Made by a program: the position numbers and the translations under genes. From Thalassotalea sp. LPB0316 (GTDB taxonomy: Bacteria; Pseudomonadota; Gammaproteobacteria; Enterobacterales; Alteromonadaceae), in contig NZ_CP062946.1 in assembly GCF_014898095.1 (NCBI RefSeq), positions 2,790,001 through 2,854,000 on the forward strand: DNA of 64,000 bases, read 5' to 3'. Positions 52,613 through 61,690 of this stretch are shown here, piece by piece (positions within the stretch are counted from its first letter, which is position 1; each line of letters begins with the position of its first letter). The notes below the pieces were generated by a model, which had not been told where the DNA came from, did not search any database, and saw only the letters and a program-made list of their open reading frames with translations.

Positions 52613-54712
52613 ATGTCACATCGTATTATGTTAGTACCAGCCGGCTTTGGCGTTGGCTTGAGTTCGATAGCACTTGGCGCTGTTCACGCCTGCCAGCAAC
52701 GCGGTGTAAAAGTCAGTTATTTCAAACCAATTTCTCAGCCAGCTCGAAATACTCGGACCCCAAAAAAAGAAAGTAAAAACAGTTATTCACTGCCGCTCAG
52801 TTATGTTGAAGAAAAGATGGCCGATGGCGACCAAGAAGTTGTACTCGAGCAAATCATTGAAAACATTTCACAGCTCGAAAAAGAGCACGACGTCATTATA
52901 ATCGAAGGCTTGATCCCTACAACTCGACAACCTTATGCAGGCCGAATTAACCGCGATGTTGCCAAAGCACTATCTGCCGATATTGTTATCGTGGCAAGCC
53001 CAGATCAAGACAGCCTTATCGAATTTGAAGATCGCATTGAAGTAAGCGCAGAAACCTATGGTGGGCTTAAAAATAAACGAGTGATCGGTTGTATTATTAA
53101 TAAAATTAACGCACCAGATAAAGATGAATTTGGTTTACTGCCCAAAGATAGTGTTATCGAATCTCCGTGGGCGCCCGAAGATTTTCAAGAGCTCGCCATT
53201 TTCAATAAAAGTCATTTCTCACTCTTAGGTGTGGTACCGTGGGAACTCGATCTCATTGCCCCTCGGGTAGTCGACATTGCTAATTACCTCGACGCTAAAG
53301 TTATTCACCAAGGGGATTTGCTCCATCGCCGAATTCGCTCAGTTACGTTCTGTGCACGGACCGTCGCGAATCTTGTCAGCCACCTTATGCCTGGTCGACT
53401 CATTGTCACCCCCGGCGATCGCGTCGATATCATCATCGCAACTTGTTTATCTGCGTTAAACGGCACCAAAGTTGGTGCTTTATTGCTCACCAACGGTTTT
53501 GAGCCGAATGAACAAGTGAGCAAATTGTGTCAACAAGCGCTAGAGACCGGGCTACCTATTTTGTCTGTGCCTTGGGATACTTGGCAAACCTCAAGACACA
53601 TCATGAACTTTAACCCTGAGATTCCAGAAGATGATCTTCAACGCCAAGAAAAAGTCAAAGTGTTTGTTGCCGATCACTTAGCTAGCGATTGGCTTGAAAA
53701 ACTATCGAGTGAAGCAACGAGTATAAACACCCTGTCGCCACCTGCCTTCAGACATAAACTGACGGAAATGGCACGCCAAGCCGACAAATTAATCGTGTTA
53801 CCTGAAGGTACTGATGTGCGTACAATCAAAGCGGCAGCCATTTGTGCTGAGCGTAAAATCGCTCGTTGCCAACTGCTCGGTAACAAAGAAGAAATTTTGC
53901 GCATTGCCGAGCAGCAAGGTATTACCTTACCTGCTGGCATTTTGATCACTGAGCCTGAGCACATTATTGAAAACTACGTAAGTCCTATGGTGGAATTGCG
54001 CAAACACAAAGGTTTAACTGATGTTGTCGCTCGTCAGGAACTACAAGACAATGTGGTATTAGGCACTATGATGCTGCAACTTGGCCAAGTTGATGGTCTA
54101 GTGTCAGGCGCAGTTAATACAACAGCAAATACCATTCGACCAGCACTTCAATTAATCAAAACCAAACCCGGCAGCTCTTTAGTGTCGTCAGTGTTTTTTA
54201 TGCTGCTACCTGATCAAGTCTTGGTTTACGGGGATTGTGCGATCAATCCAGATCCAAATGCTGAGCAACTTGCTGATATCGCCATTCAATCGGCTGATTC
54301 CGCCATTCGTTTCGGCATTGATGCAAAAGTTGCCATGATCAGTTACTCAACCGGTAGCTCAGGCAGTGGTGCCGATGTTGAAAAGGTCACGAAAGCCACC
54401 GAAATAGCCAAAGCAAAACGCCCTGACCTATTGATTGATGGCCCACTGCAATACGACGCAGCTATCATGGAAAATGTTGCTCGTAGTAAAGCGCCGAATA
54501 GCCCTGTTGCAGGTAAAGCAACAGTCTTTATCTTTCCTGATTTAAATACGGGTAATACAACCTACAAAGCGGTTCAACGCTCAGCAGATTTGATCAGTAT
54601 TGGGCCAATGCTGCAAGGCATGAATAAACCGGTTAACGATTTATCTCGTGGGGCTTTGGTTGACGACATCGTCTACACCATAGCCCTTACGGCAATTCAA
54701 GCATTAGATTAG
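52613..54712 (+). CDS. pta: Phosphate acetyltransferase (long, P-loop/DRTGG type)
   Basis: Interconverts acetyl-CoA and acetyl phosphate. 699 residues, close to the long E. coli-type enzyme (714). The N-terminal P-loop-like BioD domain (GFGVGLSSIALGAVHACQQRG), a middle DRTGG domain, and the C-terminal PTA_PTB catalytic domain (from about residue 380) with LPEGTDVRTIKAA, GLVSGAVNTTANTIRPALQ and SYSTGSSGSGADVEKV. In the Ack-Pta pathway it handles overflow acetate. Confidence 0.96.
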   Translation: MSHRIMLVPAGFGVGLSSIALGAVHACQQRGVKVSYFKPISQPARNTRTPKKESKNSYSLPLSYVEEKMADGDQEVVLEQIIENISQLEKEHDVIIIEGLIPTTRQPYAGRINRDVAKALSADIVIVASPDQDSLIEFEDRIEVSAETYGGLKNKRVIGCIINKINAPDKDEFGLLPKDSVIESPWAPEDFQELAIFNKSHFSLLGVVPWELDLIAPRVVDIANYLDAKVIHQGDLLHRRIRSVTFCARTVANLVSHLMPGRLIVTPGDRVDIIIATCLSALNGTKVGALLLTNGFEPNEQVSKLCQQALETGLPILSVPWDTWQTSRHIMNFNPEIPEDDLQRQEKVKVFVADHLASDWLEKLSSEATSINTLSPPAFRHKLTEMARQADKLIVLPEGTDVRTIKAAAICAERKIARCQLLGNKEEILRIAEQQGITLPAGILITEPEHIIENYVSPMVELRKHKGLTDVVARQELQDNVVLGTMMLQLGQVDGLVSGAVNTTANTIRPALQLIKTKPGSSLVSSVFFMLLPDQVLVYGDCAINPDPNAEQLADIAIQSADSAIRFGIDAKVAMISYSTGSSGSGADVEKVTKATEIAKAKRPDLLIDGPLQYDAAIMENVARSKAPNSPVAGKATVFIFPDLNTGNTTYKAVQRSADLISIGPMLQGMNKPVNDLSRGALVDDIVYTIALTAIQALD

Positions 54713-54776
54713 CAGTACTTGAATAATTTAATTCAGTTTCTTTCGAGGCTAACCTGCGATATATCGCCTGTTTTTG

Positions 54777-54819
54777 TTAGGTTTATTGCTAAATATCTAT
54801 CACTTAGCAATAAACCTAA
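54777..54819. repeat. 16-bp perfect inverted repeat downstream of pta
   Basis: ttaggtttattgctaa (54777-54792) and ttagcaataaacctaa (54804-54819), with an 11-nt loop. It may terminate pta, though no T run follows. Confidence 0.55.
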
Positions 54820-55190
54820 TAATAAGCTCAATTTTCCGTACTGTTGATAACTTGACCAATTCGCACTTGTAGTACGTTTTTCAACCTAACAATTAAAAAC
54901 AATAAAACCAATCACTTAAAAACATAACCATAAGCTACACACAAAGTTATCCACAACATTTGTGGATATAGCGATAAATCTCCATTAAATTATTTCAACT
55001 AAAGAAAGCAACAAATAGAAGTTTTATTGATCTTTTCATTAAAAAGTAGAGATAAAACGACAATACATCTAATTTTAAGAGGTTTACCAGTAATAGGTAA
55101 GATTTATTCAACAAGGTTACTCAAGCCTTATCTAGCGCTTTAACGCGCAACTCGGTATAGTGTAAACAACACTGAGTAAGTAAAATAAAA
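54820..55190. other. AT-rich intergenic region containing two inverted DnaA-box-like sites
   Basis: No gene here. TTATCCACA (54947-54955) is a perfect DnaA box. Six bases on, TGTGGATAT (54961-54969) is an inverted near-match, giving a tatccacaa/ttgtggata palindrome. The region is otherwise A/T-rich. This may be a DnaA-binding locus or a chance pair. Confidence 0.45.
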
Positions 55191-55571
55191 ATGAGCAAAT
55201 TAACCCTTAGACTGACACCTGACGTAATGGCTATCCATTCACTACCAGCAAATAGTGCGATTCCTGAGCAGGTGTTTAGCGCGCCCTTGTATTTTTTAGC
55301 AAAAACTCACCAAGAGGTATCGATAGTTTTGCCATCGAATATTGAAATTGATAGCGATGATGTAGAAGACGACTGGCGAATGTTTGAAGTTATCGGGCCA
55401 CTGGCTTTTAGTTTGACGGGTATTTTGTCAAATATATCAACGGTATTAGCTAACGAGAAAATTAGTATATTTGCCATTTCAACGTTTGATACCGACCACA
55501 TATTAGTTAAGAGTAATAAAATAGCACAAGCAAAAACGGCATTATTAGCTAACGGCTACGACATTATTTAA
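55191..55571 (+). CDS. ACT domain (CASTOR-like) protein
   Basis: A 126-residue cytosolic protein. MSKLTLRLTPDVMAIHSLPANSAIPEQV and the late FEVIGPLAFSLTGILSNISTVLANEKISIFAISTFDTDHILVK match the tandem ACT_7/CASTOR-type fold that binds amino acids in regulatory proteins. Function unknown; ligand not visible. It precedes the yffB-dapE-M15 run by 8 nt. Confidence 0.85.
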   Translation: MSKLTLRLTPDVMAIHSLPANSAIPEQVFSAPLYFLAKTHQEVSIVLPSNIEIDSDDVEDDWRMFEVIGPLAFSLTGILSNISTVLANEKISIFAISTFDTDHILVKSNKIAQAKTALLANGYDII

Positions 55572-55579
55572 GGAACATC

Positions 55580-55927
55580 ATGAACACAATTTACGGTATT
55601 TCCAACTGCGACACCGTTAAAAAAGCATTAAAATTTCTCGATAAACATCAAATTAATTATAGTTTTCACGACTTTCGCAAAGACGGAATCGATGCCGATC
55701 TCGTTAATAGCTTTCTGGCACAAGTTGATTGGTCTGAATTGATTAATAAACGCAGTACGACATACAGAAACTTAGCTGACGACATTAAAGAAAGTCTATC
55801 AGCGGCAACTATCGTTGAATTATTAATTGAGCAGCCAACGCTTATCAAACGCCCTGTGCTAGTAACGCAAAACGAGATCACTATTGGCTTTAAAGAGCCT
55901 ACTTATAAGCAAGTGTTTGCCTTATGA
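55580..55927 (+). CDS. yffB: ArsC/Spx-family reductase, YffB-like
   Basis: A 115-residue thioredoxin-fold protein, starting [21 protein letters not shown] with Cys10 in the ArsC/YffB position. The end [14 protein letters not shown] is also typical of YffB. There is no true arsenate-reductase context; the E. coli YffB role is unclear (glutathione-dependent thiol reduction has been suggested). The stop overlaps the dapE ATG by 4 nt, the same gene order as in E. coli. Confidence 0.88.
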   Translation: MNTIYGISNCDTVKKALKFLDKHQINYSFHDFRKDGIDADLVNSFLAQVDWSELINKRSTTYRNLADDIKESLSAATIVELLIEQPTLIKRPVLVTQNEITIGFKEPTYKQVFAL

Positions 55928-57054
55928 GTCACCCAACGATAGTCCTTGCGCAAGCACTTATCGCCCGAGAATCTGTAACGCCTGAAGACGCTGGCTGCCA
56001 ACGGCTGATGCAAGAGCATCTGACACCTTGCGGGTTTAACCATGAAACCATGGTGTTTGAAGATACCACCAATTTTTGGTCTCGACGTGGTAATAGCGCT
56101 CCCGTATTTTGTTTTGCCGGTCATACCGATGTCGTGCCGGCTGGTGATTTATCACTTTGGCAAACGCCACCTTTTGAACCAGTAATCAAAAACGGGATGT
56201 TATATGGCCGAGGTGCAGCTGACATGAAAGGCAGTTTAGCCGCCATGTTAATTGCTACCGAGCGCTTTGTTAAAGACCACCCTGATCACAAAGGCTCAAT
56301 AGCCTATTTGATTACAAGTGACGAAGAAGGTCCGTTTATCAATGGCACAACCCGTGTTATCGATACGCTCGAAGCACGCAATGAAAAAATTGATATGTGT
56401 ATCGTCGGTGAGCCATCGAGTAGCGAACGCTTAGCGGATATTGTCAAAAATGGTCGCCGCGGTTCAATCTCAGCTAAGCTCACCATTCACGGCAAACAAG
56501 GCCACGTTGCCTACCCTGAGCATGTCATCAACCCGATTCATCACGCCATGCCTGTACTCGCCGAATTGAGTCAGATTCATTGGGATAAAGGGAATGAATA
56601 CTTTCCAGAAACGAGCTTTCAACTCACCAATATTGAAGGTGGTACGGGCGCATTGAATGTTGTTCCGCAAACGGTTACGGCTTGGTTTAATCTAAGGTAT
56701 TCAACACAATTAACCGATCAAGCGATTGTTGAGCGCGTTGAAGGTCTTTTAGCAGAGCATAACATCAGCTACGATATTGAATGGACGTACAACGGTAAAC
56801 CTTTTATTACCGAACCAGGAAGCTTAGTAAACGCAGTACAACAAGCAATTAGCAAGATCACAGGCCGTGAAGCTCAGCTTTCAACCTCGGGTGGTACTTC
56901 AGATGGTCGATTTATCGCGCCTACTGGCGCGCAAGTGATTGAGCTAGGCCCAATTAACAAGACTATTCATCAAGTGAATGAGTGTGTTAGTTGTGACGAT
57001 CTGATTACGCTGACCGACATTTATTATCAAAGCTTAGTTAACGCCTTAACGTAA
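55924..57054 (+). CDS. dapE: Succinyl-diaminopimelate desuccinylase
   Basis: Zinc-dependent M20 hydrolase of the lysine/DAP pathway. 376 residues, as in E. coli (375). Metal-binding motifs are intact: [47 protein letters not shown] and the C-terminal [12 protein letters not shown] histidine. It pairs functionally with dapD at 3.9 kb, though the genes are far apart. It overlaps yffB by 4 nt. Confidence 0.95.
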   Translation: MSHPTIVLAQALIARESVTPEDAGCQRLMQEHLTPCGFNHETMVFEDTTNFWSRRGNSAPVFCFAGHTDVVPAGDLSLWQTPPFEPVIKNGMLYGRGAADMKGSLAAMLIATERFVKDHPDHKGSIAYLITSDEEGPFINGTTRVIDTLEARNEKIDMCIVGEPSSSERLADIVKNGRRGSISAKLTIHGKQGHVAYPEHVINPIHHAMPVLAELSQIHWDKGNEYFPETSFQLTNIEGGTGALNVVPQTVTAWFNLRYSTQLTDQAIVERVEGLLAEHNISYDIEWTYNGKPFITEPGSLVNAVQQAISKITGREAQLSTSGGTSDGRFIAPTGAQVIELGPINKTIHQVNECVSCDDLITLTDIYYQSLVNALT

Positions 57055-57062
57055 TCAAGAAC

Positions 57063-57788
57063 ATGATGTCGAATGATATAGCACCAACAGCGATTACCGG
57101 ACTTAGTGACCAGCACATTTGTTACGTCAACGATAAATTTAATCAGACGGCAAAGTCAGACGCGAAGTTTGGTATTCATCACACCGTTGTTGAACCACTG
57201 CGTAAATTAGTCGATGCGGCAAAAGATGCCGGATTTAATCTAACGATTGCCAGTGGCTTTCGCAACTTTGACCGACAGCTCTCTATTTTTAATCGCAAAG
57301 CAAATGGTCAACTTCCGGTATTTGATAAAAATAATCAACAGCTCGATATCAGTGCGCTAAGTAATCATGAATTGTTGCATGCAATTATGTATTTTTCGGC
57401 CTTACCCGGCACGAGCCGACATCATTGGGGAACCGATTTTGATTTCTACGATGCTAGTTTACTCCCTCAAGGGCAATCACTAGCGCTTGCACCATGGGAG
57501 TATCAACAAGGCGGTTACTTTTACCACCTTAACCAATGGCTTGACAAGCATGCGCTACAGTACGGGTTTTATCGGCCATACGATAAATATCGCGGTGGGG
57601 TCGCTATTGAGCCGTGGCATTTTTCCTATTTCCCGTTAGCTAAACAATATCAAGCACACCTATCAAGCCAACAACTCGCCGAGATTTATCAACATAGTGA
57701 GATGTTATTAAAGGCAGAAATAGTAGATAATATCGAACATCTATTCCAACAATACGTAACCAATGTAGCGAAGCCACCTCATGTCTGA
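57063..57788 (+). CDS. M15-family D-alanyl-D-alanine carboxypeptidase-like peptidase
   Basis: A 241-residue protein without an obvious signal peptide. Zinc ligands appear in SRHHWGTDFDF and the final GVAIEPWHFSYF, the VanY/M15B pattern. It presumably trims peptidoglycan stem peptides, though the missing signal sequence leaves its location unclear. It starts 8 nt after dapE and overlaps the next small gene by 8 nt, so the four genes form one unit. Confidence 0.88.
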   Translation: MMSNDIAPTAITGLSDQHICYVNDKFNQTAKSDAKFGIHHTVVEPLRKLVDAAKDAGFNLTIASGFRNFDRQLSIFNRKANGQLPVFDKNNQQLDISALSNHELLHAIMYFSALPGTSRHHWGTDFDFYDASLLPQGQSLALAPWEYQQGGYFYHLNQWLDKHALQYGFYRPYDKYRGGVAIEPWHFSYFPLAKQYQAHLSSQQLAEIYQHSEMLLKAEIVDNIEHLFQQYVTNVAKPPHV

Positions 57789-57966
57789 TTACACCATTGC
57801 TTTGATCATTATTGTCGTTGTGATTTTGTTTTTAATCGGCAACTTTTCAACCGTTCAGAAAACAGCAAAAAAGCCATTGCGCAAAAAATCACTAAACGAA
57901 TTAGAAGAAACCTTACCGCGTTCACAAAAGAAAAAGCACGTAATGCCACCTGTTCACAAAAAATAA
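57781..57966 (+). CDS. Small single-helix membrane protein (DUF2897-like)
   Basis: A 61-residue protein. One membrane helix (residues 5-24, IALIIIVVVILFLIGNF), then a lysine-rich cytosolic tail with KPLRKKSLNELEETLPRSQKKK. It resembles the DUF2897 family found next to M15 peptidase genes in this group. Its ATG overlaps the end of the peptidase gene. Function unknown. Confidence 0.65.
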   Translation: MSDYTIALIIIVVVILFLIGNFSTVQKTAKKPLRKKSLNELEETLPRSQKKKHVMPPVHKK

Positions 57967-58050
57967 AGAGGTTAATTGACATAACTAGATAACCCTCTTG
58001 GACTTACCTCAAGAAAGTGCCAATTGCAGACGTTAAATAATTTATACCAA

Positions 58051-58079
58051 TCGGGGTCAGTGTTAGCGAACGCTAGCCA
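58051..58079. repeat. Palindromic repeat, copy B
   Basis: tcggggtcagtgttagcgaa followed by cgctagcc shares about 23 of 28 positions with the palindrome at 45153-45186, again in a gap downstream of genes. It is more degenerate than copy A. Confidence 0.55.
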
Positions 58080-58121
58080 CAAAAAAATCTAAGTTTTCAA
58101 CTTATTTGAAGGCGCTTTTTA

Positions 58122-59030
58122 TTATTCGCCCTTAATTTCTAGACTAACAGTTGAAGTAGGAAATGCTTTATGCCAACGCTCATTGAATCTGGCTTTAAGG
58201 TTTTCTGGATACCCTTCAGACTTAAAGGTCAAATCTCTTAGCTTATGATTTAACTCTCTATTTTGTTGAATGCTAGTTAGAGCTGAATCAATTAACTCTG
58301 AATATTGCTTACCTAATGGTGTTTTCGAGCACAACATTCTTGAGCTCTTCTCATTTAACAAGCTCATTTCATGAATTTCGTATAGATCGATTTTAGGATT
58401 GTTGAATAAGTCTAAGTTTGCGATAGCTCGATAGGAAACGTAACCAAAATCGATACGTTTTCGCTCAAGCATAAGTACCGTATGATCACTTAAATCTTGG
58501 TTTATACCACTGACTTTAACTATATCCTTATTTTCAACTCTGTCTATTATTTTTGTCCAAGCGTTTATAACTTTGTCATAAATCACAGTGGTATAGTCAT
58601 CGTTTAGCAATTTTGTTACTTCTATAGCACCATTTGAGGTATAGTCCGTCAATTCATTTTTTCTGACGGCCACCATGTAAGGCAAGGTAATAGCAGCAGG
58701 CTGGGTAAAAATCCCCCAGCTTTCTCTCTCTTTATGGTAGTCAGCACCCCAAAAGCAATAAACCTTATCAACACTTAATTCCCTTTGAATTAAGTACCAG
58801 CTTCTCTTGACAGGGTAAGCATGGAATTCATGTTCAACGTTATCAATTTGTGAAGCGACAAATTGCATCAAGTCTAGTGCAGCACCACTAGTAATACGAC
58901 TACCTTCCATTGTCAGATCTGATTCAATTGGCTTTAACCAAATAAGCTTTTGAGCAGAGGCTGTGAATGAAAAGCTTAACAAAATTAATGTTAGCCAATT
59001 TATAGTCTTGAGTTGAGTATACTGTTTCAA
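58122..59030 (-). CDS. Periplasmic solute-binding-like protein (TIGR02285-like)
   Basis: A 302-residue exported protein; signal peptide residues about 1-26 (ending TASA). No ATG is available near the signal peptide, so it starts at TTG 59030. The fold pattern is that of bacterial extracellular solute-binding proteins (SBP_bac_3), with the aromatic-rich VKRSWYLIQRELSVDKVYCFWG and ITLPYMVAVRKNEL strands. It resembles proteins annotated TIGR02285. No transporter genes are adjacent, so it may sense or scavenge alone. Confidence 0.75.
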   Translation of the reverse strand: MKQYTQLKTINWLTLILLSFSFTASAQKLIWLKPIESDLTMEGSRITSGAALDLMQFVASQIDNVEHEFHAYPVKRSWYLIQRELSVDKVYCFWGADYHKERESWGIFTQPAAITLPYMVAVRKNELTDYTSNGAIEVTKLLNDDYTTVIYDKVINAWTKIIDRVENKDIVKVSGINQDLSDHTVLMLERKRIDFGYVSYRAIANLDLFNNPKIDLYEIHEMSLLNEKSSRMLCSKTPLGKQYSELIDSALTSIQQNRELNHKLRDLTFKSEGYPENLKARFNERWHKAFPTSTVSLEIKGE

Positions 59031-59234
59031 TTTATCTATTTAAGATTTTCTCACTTGTAAAATACTATAACTTACACAAAGACTTATAGCTATTTACAAA
59101 TGAACGGCAACTGCATTAAAAAGACTTTTTCAGGTTTACTTATTTTGGCGAATAAAATATAACGATAAGTCTTTTATAGGCTTGATTAGTATTCAACTAA
59201 TTGACTTAGTTAAACATTCCTTTGCACTAAAGAA

Positions 59235-59267
59235 AAAGGGCAAAGTCATTAGCAGACTTTGCCCTTT
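59235..59267 (-). terminator. Terminator after bamC
   Basis: aaagggcaaagtc (59235-59247) pairs with gactttgcccttt (59255-59267), a 13-bp perfect stem with a 7-nt loop; on the minus strand the left arm ends in a T run. Confidence 0.88.
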
Positions 59268-59287
59268 GGTTTTGCTATTCGCTATAT

Positions 59288-60367
59288 TTAGAAAATATTT
59301 CTAAATGACAGCCCTGGCTCAACAACTGGGAAGATTTTCTCAAGTACTTCCATCGGCACAGGCTCACCTGCTTCATTGTATATGGTTAATGCCGTTTTTG
59401 TCGGTGTCTCGGTGTTGTACAACCTAAACTGATATTTGGCATTTTCTATTTCAACAATTGGTGTATCACTGCCCCATAAAGTATCCCACAAGCCAATTTC
59501 AGGCTTTTCAAAGGTTACGTAATAAATACGGCGCGTTTCGTTTAAGTCATTTACGGTAAAGCCATAGTCATTGAAGAACAGCGGTAAATTTTGCCACAAT
59601 AAATCTTCTTGAAGTTCAACAAAGAAGCTCGGCTCTTGTTTATCGTTAAATCCAGTCGATAATAGTTTTTGATTAGCGATCATCAAGCGATGTTCGCGCT
59701 GTATTTCACGGTATTTATAATCAACATGACCAATAACCGTATTAACCATTGCAACTTCTGCACGGTGCTTATCAATTGGCGTTAATTTACCTTTCAAAAC
59801 ATTGGCTTTGTAATCCACCAACTCGACTTTCAATAACAAGCTTCGACCATGTGGTTTTACATCAAAGCTATAGCGGTATTTTTCTGACGTTGAGTCAATC
59901 TTAGATCTAAAGAAACCACCCTCTTCTGATTCATTGTTGATCCACGATGATTCATAGACGTGATTGGCCGCATCAACAACCGTTAACTGAGCATTGTTCT
60001 CAATTAACATATCGGCAATCGTTTGTTGGACAAAGTCACTCAGTTTGACATCATCAATTTCTTGGTCAAACCAAACAACAGCATCATTCGAGCCTGGCTC
60101 TAACCGTGTCGATGTAGCGACAGGTAACACCAAAGAAGGTGCTCTGATATCCATATTTTTACCAACAGGACCACTTGTATTAATGTCTGTGGTAATAAAA
60201 TACGTTGTTTCTTGCTTCGGTGTTTGTAATCCTTCCGGCATGGTTAAAGGCTTACCTTCATCGACTTTCATATACTCAAAGCCACCATCAGCCGTTCTTT
60301 TGTCGTTACTTGAACAGGCAACAATAGCCGCACTGAGTAACGATACATAAAGCAATTGACGATTCAT
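59288..60367 (-). CDS. bamC: Outer-membrane assembly lipoprotein BamC
   Basis: A lipoprotein subunit of the beta-barrel assembly machine. ATG at 60367 has ggag six bases upstream; a TTG 12 nt further is not needed. 359 residues: a signal peptide with lipobox AIVAC (Cys18), then two helix-grip domains, including the late GLWDTLWGSDTPIVEIENAKYQFRL block. In E. coli dapA precedes bamC; here the upstream gene is the divergent gcvR and dapA is absent from the region. Confidence 0.88.
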   Translation of the reverse strand: MNRQLLYVSLLSAAIVACSSNDKRTADGGFEYMKVDEGKPLTMPEGLQTPKQETTYFITTDINTSGPVGKNMDIRAPSLVLPVATSTRLEPGSNDAVVWFDQEIDDVKLSDFVQQTIADMLIENNAQLTVVDAANHVYESSWINNESEEGGFFRSKIDSTSEKYRYSFDVKPHGRSLLLKVELVDYKANVLKGKLTPIDKHRAEVAMVNTVIGHVDYKYREIQREHRLMIANQKLLSTGFNDKQEPSFFVELQEDLLWQNLPLFFNDYGFTVNDLNETRRIYYVTFEKPEIGLWDTLWGSDTPIVEIENAKYQFRLYNTETPTKTALTIYNEAGEPVPMEVLEKIFPVVEPGLSFRNIF

Positions 60368-60628
60368 TAACACTCCCAAAGAATAACGTCTTTTGACTAA
60401 GCATCGCGCTTAGTTCTATCAAAGCCTACTGGCTTTATTTTTATTGTTCAACACAGCAACATAAAAGCTGCAAATTTCGTGAGCCTCATGGTACTTGGCT
60501 GATCTAACAAACACAAGTGGCTAGGCGATAAATTAACTGATTTATTTAAATAACAAGATTGAGACTTAAATAATGGTGAAAAGTTGCGTTACAATAGTGT
60601 TTTATTAAAAATAATTAACGGTTAATTG

Positions 60629-61147
60629 ATGTCTCAGTATTTAGTATTAACGGCAATGGGCCCTGACCGCACAGGTATTGTAAGTGAACTAATCAAGCTT
60701 GCTAGTGAATGTGGTTGTAACATACTCGACAGCAAAATGGCGATTTTCGGTGAAGAATTTGCCTTTATCATGATGCTCAAAGGAGACAATGCAAGCATCA
60801 ACCAGCTAGAAGTCAAGTTGCCAGCAAGGGCAATGGAACTTGAACTATTAACCATGATGAAACGTACTTCAGGTTATAAGCCACTTGATCACTCCCAACA
60901 GTATCAAGCGCAATATTCAGGCATTGACCAACCAGGGGTATTAAAGGCGGTTACCGCATTTTTTGCTCACCGCAATATCGATTTATCGTCATTGCGCTCT
61001 GAGATCAACCCAGAAACGGATATCATGAGTGCCACGCTTATGTTTACGATGAACGGTGATTCGTGTATCAATGCACTAGAAAATGAATTTCTTCAACTTT
61101 GCGAACAATTTAACGTTCAAGGTTGTATTAAAAAAACTAACTATTAA
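60629..61147 (+). CDS. gcvR: Glycine cleavage system transcriptional repressor GcvR
   Basis: A 172-residue protein of two ACT domains: MSQYLVLTAMGPDRTGIVSELIKLASECGCNILDSKMAIFG and YSGIDQPGVLKAVTAFFAHRNIDLSSLRSEI. It binds glycine and GcvA in E. coli to repress the gcv operon. ATG at 60629 is chosen over a TTG 3 nt upstream. It forms an operon with bcp, 11 nt downstream, the classic gammaproteobacterial pair. Confidence 0.92.
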   Translation: MSQYLVLTAMGPDRTGIVSELIKLASECGCNILDSKMAIFGEEFAFIMMLKGDNASINQLEVKLPARAMELELLTMMKRTSGYKPLDHSQQYQAQYSGIDQPGVLKAVTAFFAHRNIDLSSLRSEINPETDIMSATLMFTMNGDSCINALENEFLQLCEQFNVQGCIKKTNY

Positions 61148-61158
61148 AAAGGCAGGTT

Positions 61159-61632
61159 ATGAATACCTTAACTGTAGGTGATAAAGCACCACTTTTTTCA
61201 TTACTCGACGAAAACGAAAACACAGTAAACTTAAATGATTTCATTGGTAAAAAACGCGTATTAGTGTACTTCTACCCAAAAGCCATGACACCCGGCTGTA
61301 CTACACAAGCACAAAATCTACGCGATGCCAAAACCGCACTTGACGATCACAACACTGTGGTCTTTGGTATTAGCCCTGATGAGCCGAAGCGTTTAGCTAA
61401 ATTTTGTCAACGCGATGAATTAAACTTTACGTTATTGTCGGATGTCGATCACAAAGTGGCAGACGAGTTTGGCGTATGGGGATTAAAGAAGTTCATGGGT
61501 AGAGAATATGATGGTATTCACCGCATCAGCTTTTTAATTGGCTTAGATGGCAACATTGAACACGTATTTAACAAGTTCAAAACTAAGGACCATCATCAAG
61601 TGGTATTAGACGTTTTAGCCCAATTAGGCTAA
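61159..61632 (+). CDS. bcp: Peroxiredoxin Q/BCP, thiol peroxidase
   Basis: A 157-residue thioredoxin-dependent peroxidase. Peroxidatic Cys47 is in TPGCTTQAQ. The resolving Cys found five residues later in E. coli Bcp is replaced by Gln52; a second Cys is at position 83 (KFCQRDEL). The Cys47/Cys83 arrangement matches the alpha3-type PrxQ described from Xylella, so disulfide formation across a longer distance is expected. Closed by a strong terminator. Confidence 0.9.
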   Translation: MNTLTVGDKAPLFSLLDENENTVNLNDFIGKKRVLVYFYPKAMTPGCTTQAQNLRDAKTALDDHNTVVFGISPDEPKRLAKFCQRDELNFTLLSDVDHKVADEFGVWGLKKFMGREYDGIHRISFLIGLDGNIEHVFNKFKTKDHHQVVLDVLAQLG

Positions 61633-61645
61633 ACACATTATATGT

Positions 61646-61680
61646 AAAAATAAAGGGAGCTATTGCTCCCTTTATTTTTA
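61646..61680. terminator. Bidirectional terminator between bcp and perM
   Basis: A 15-bp stem (aaaaataaagggagc, 61646-61660, and gctccctttattttt, 61665-61679) with a tatt loop lies between convergent genes. Confidence 0.92.
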
Positions 61681-61690
61681 CTCTGGGTTT

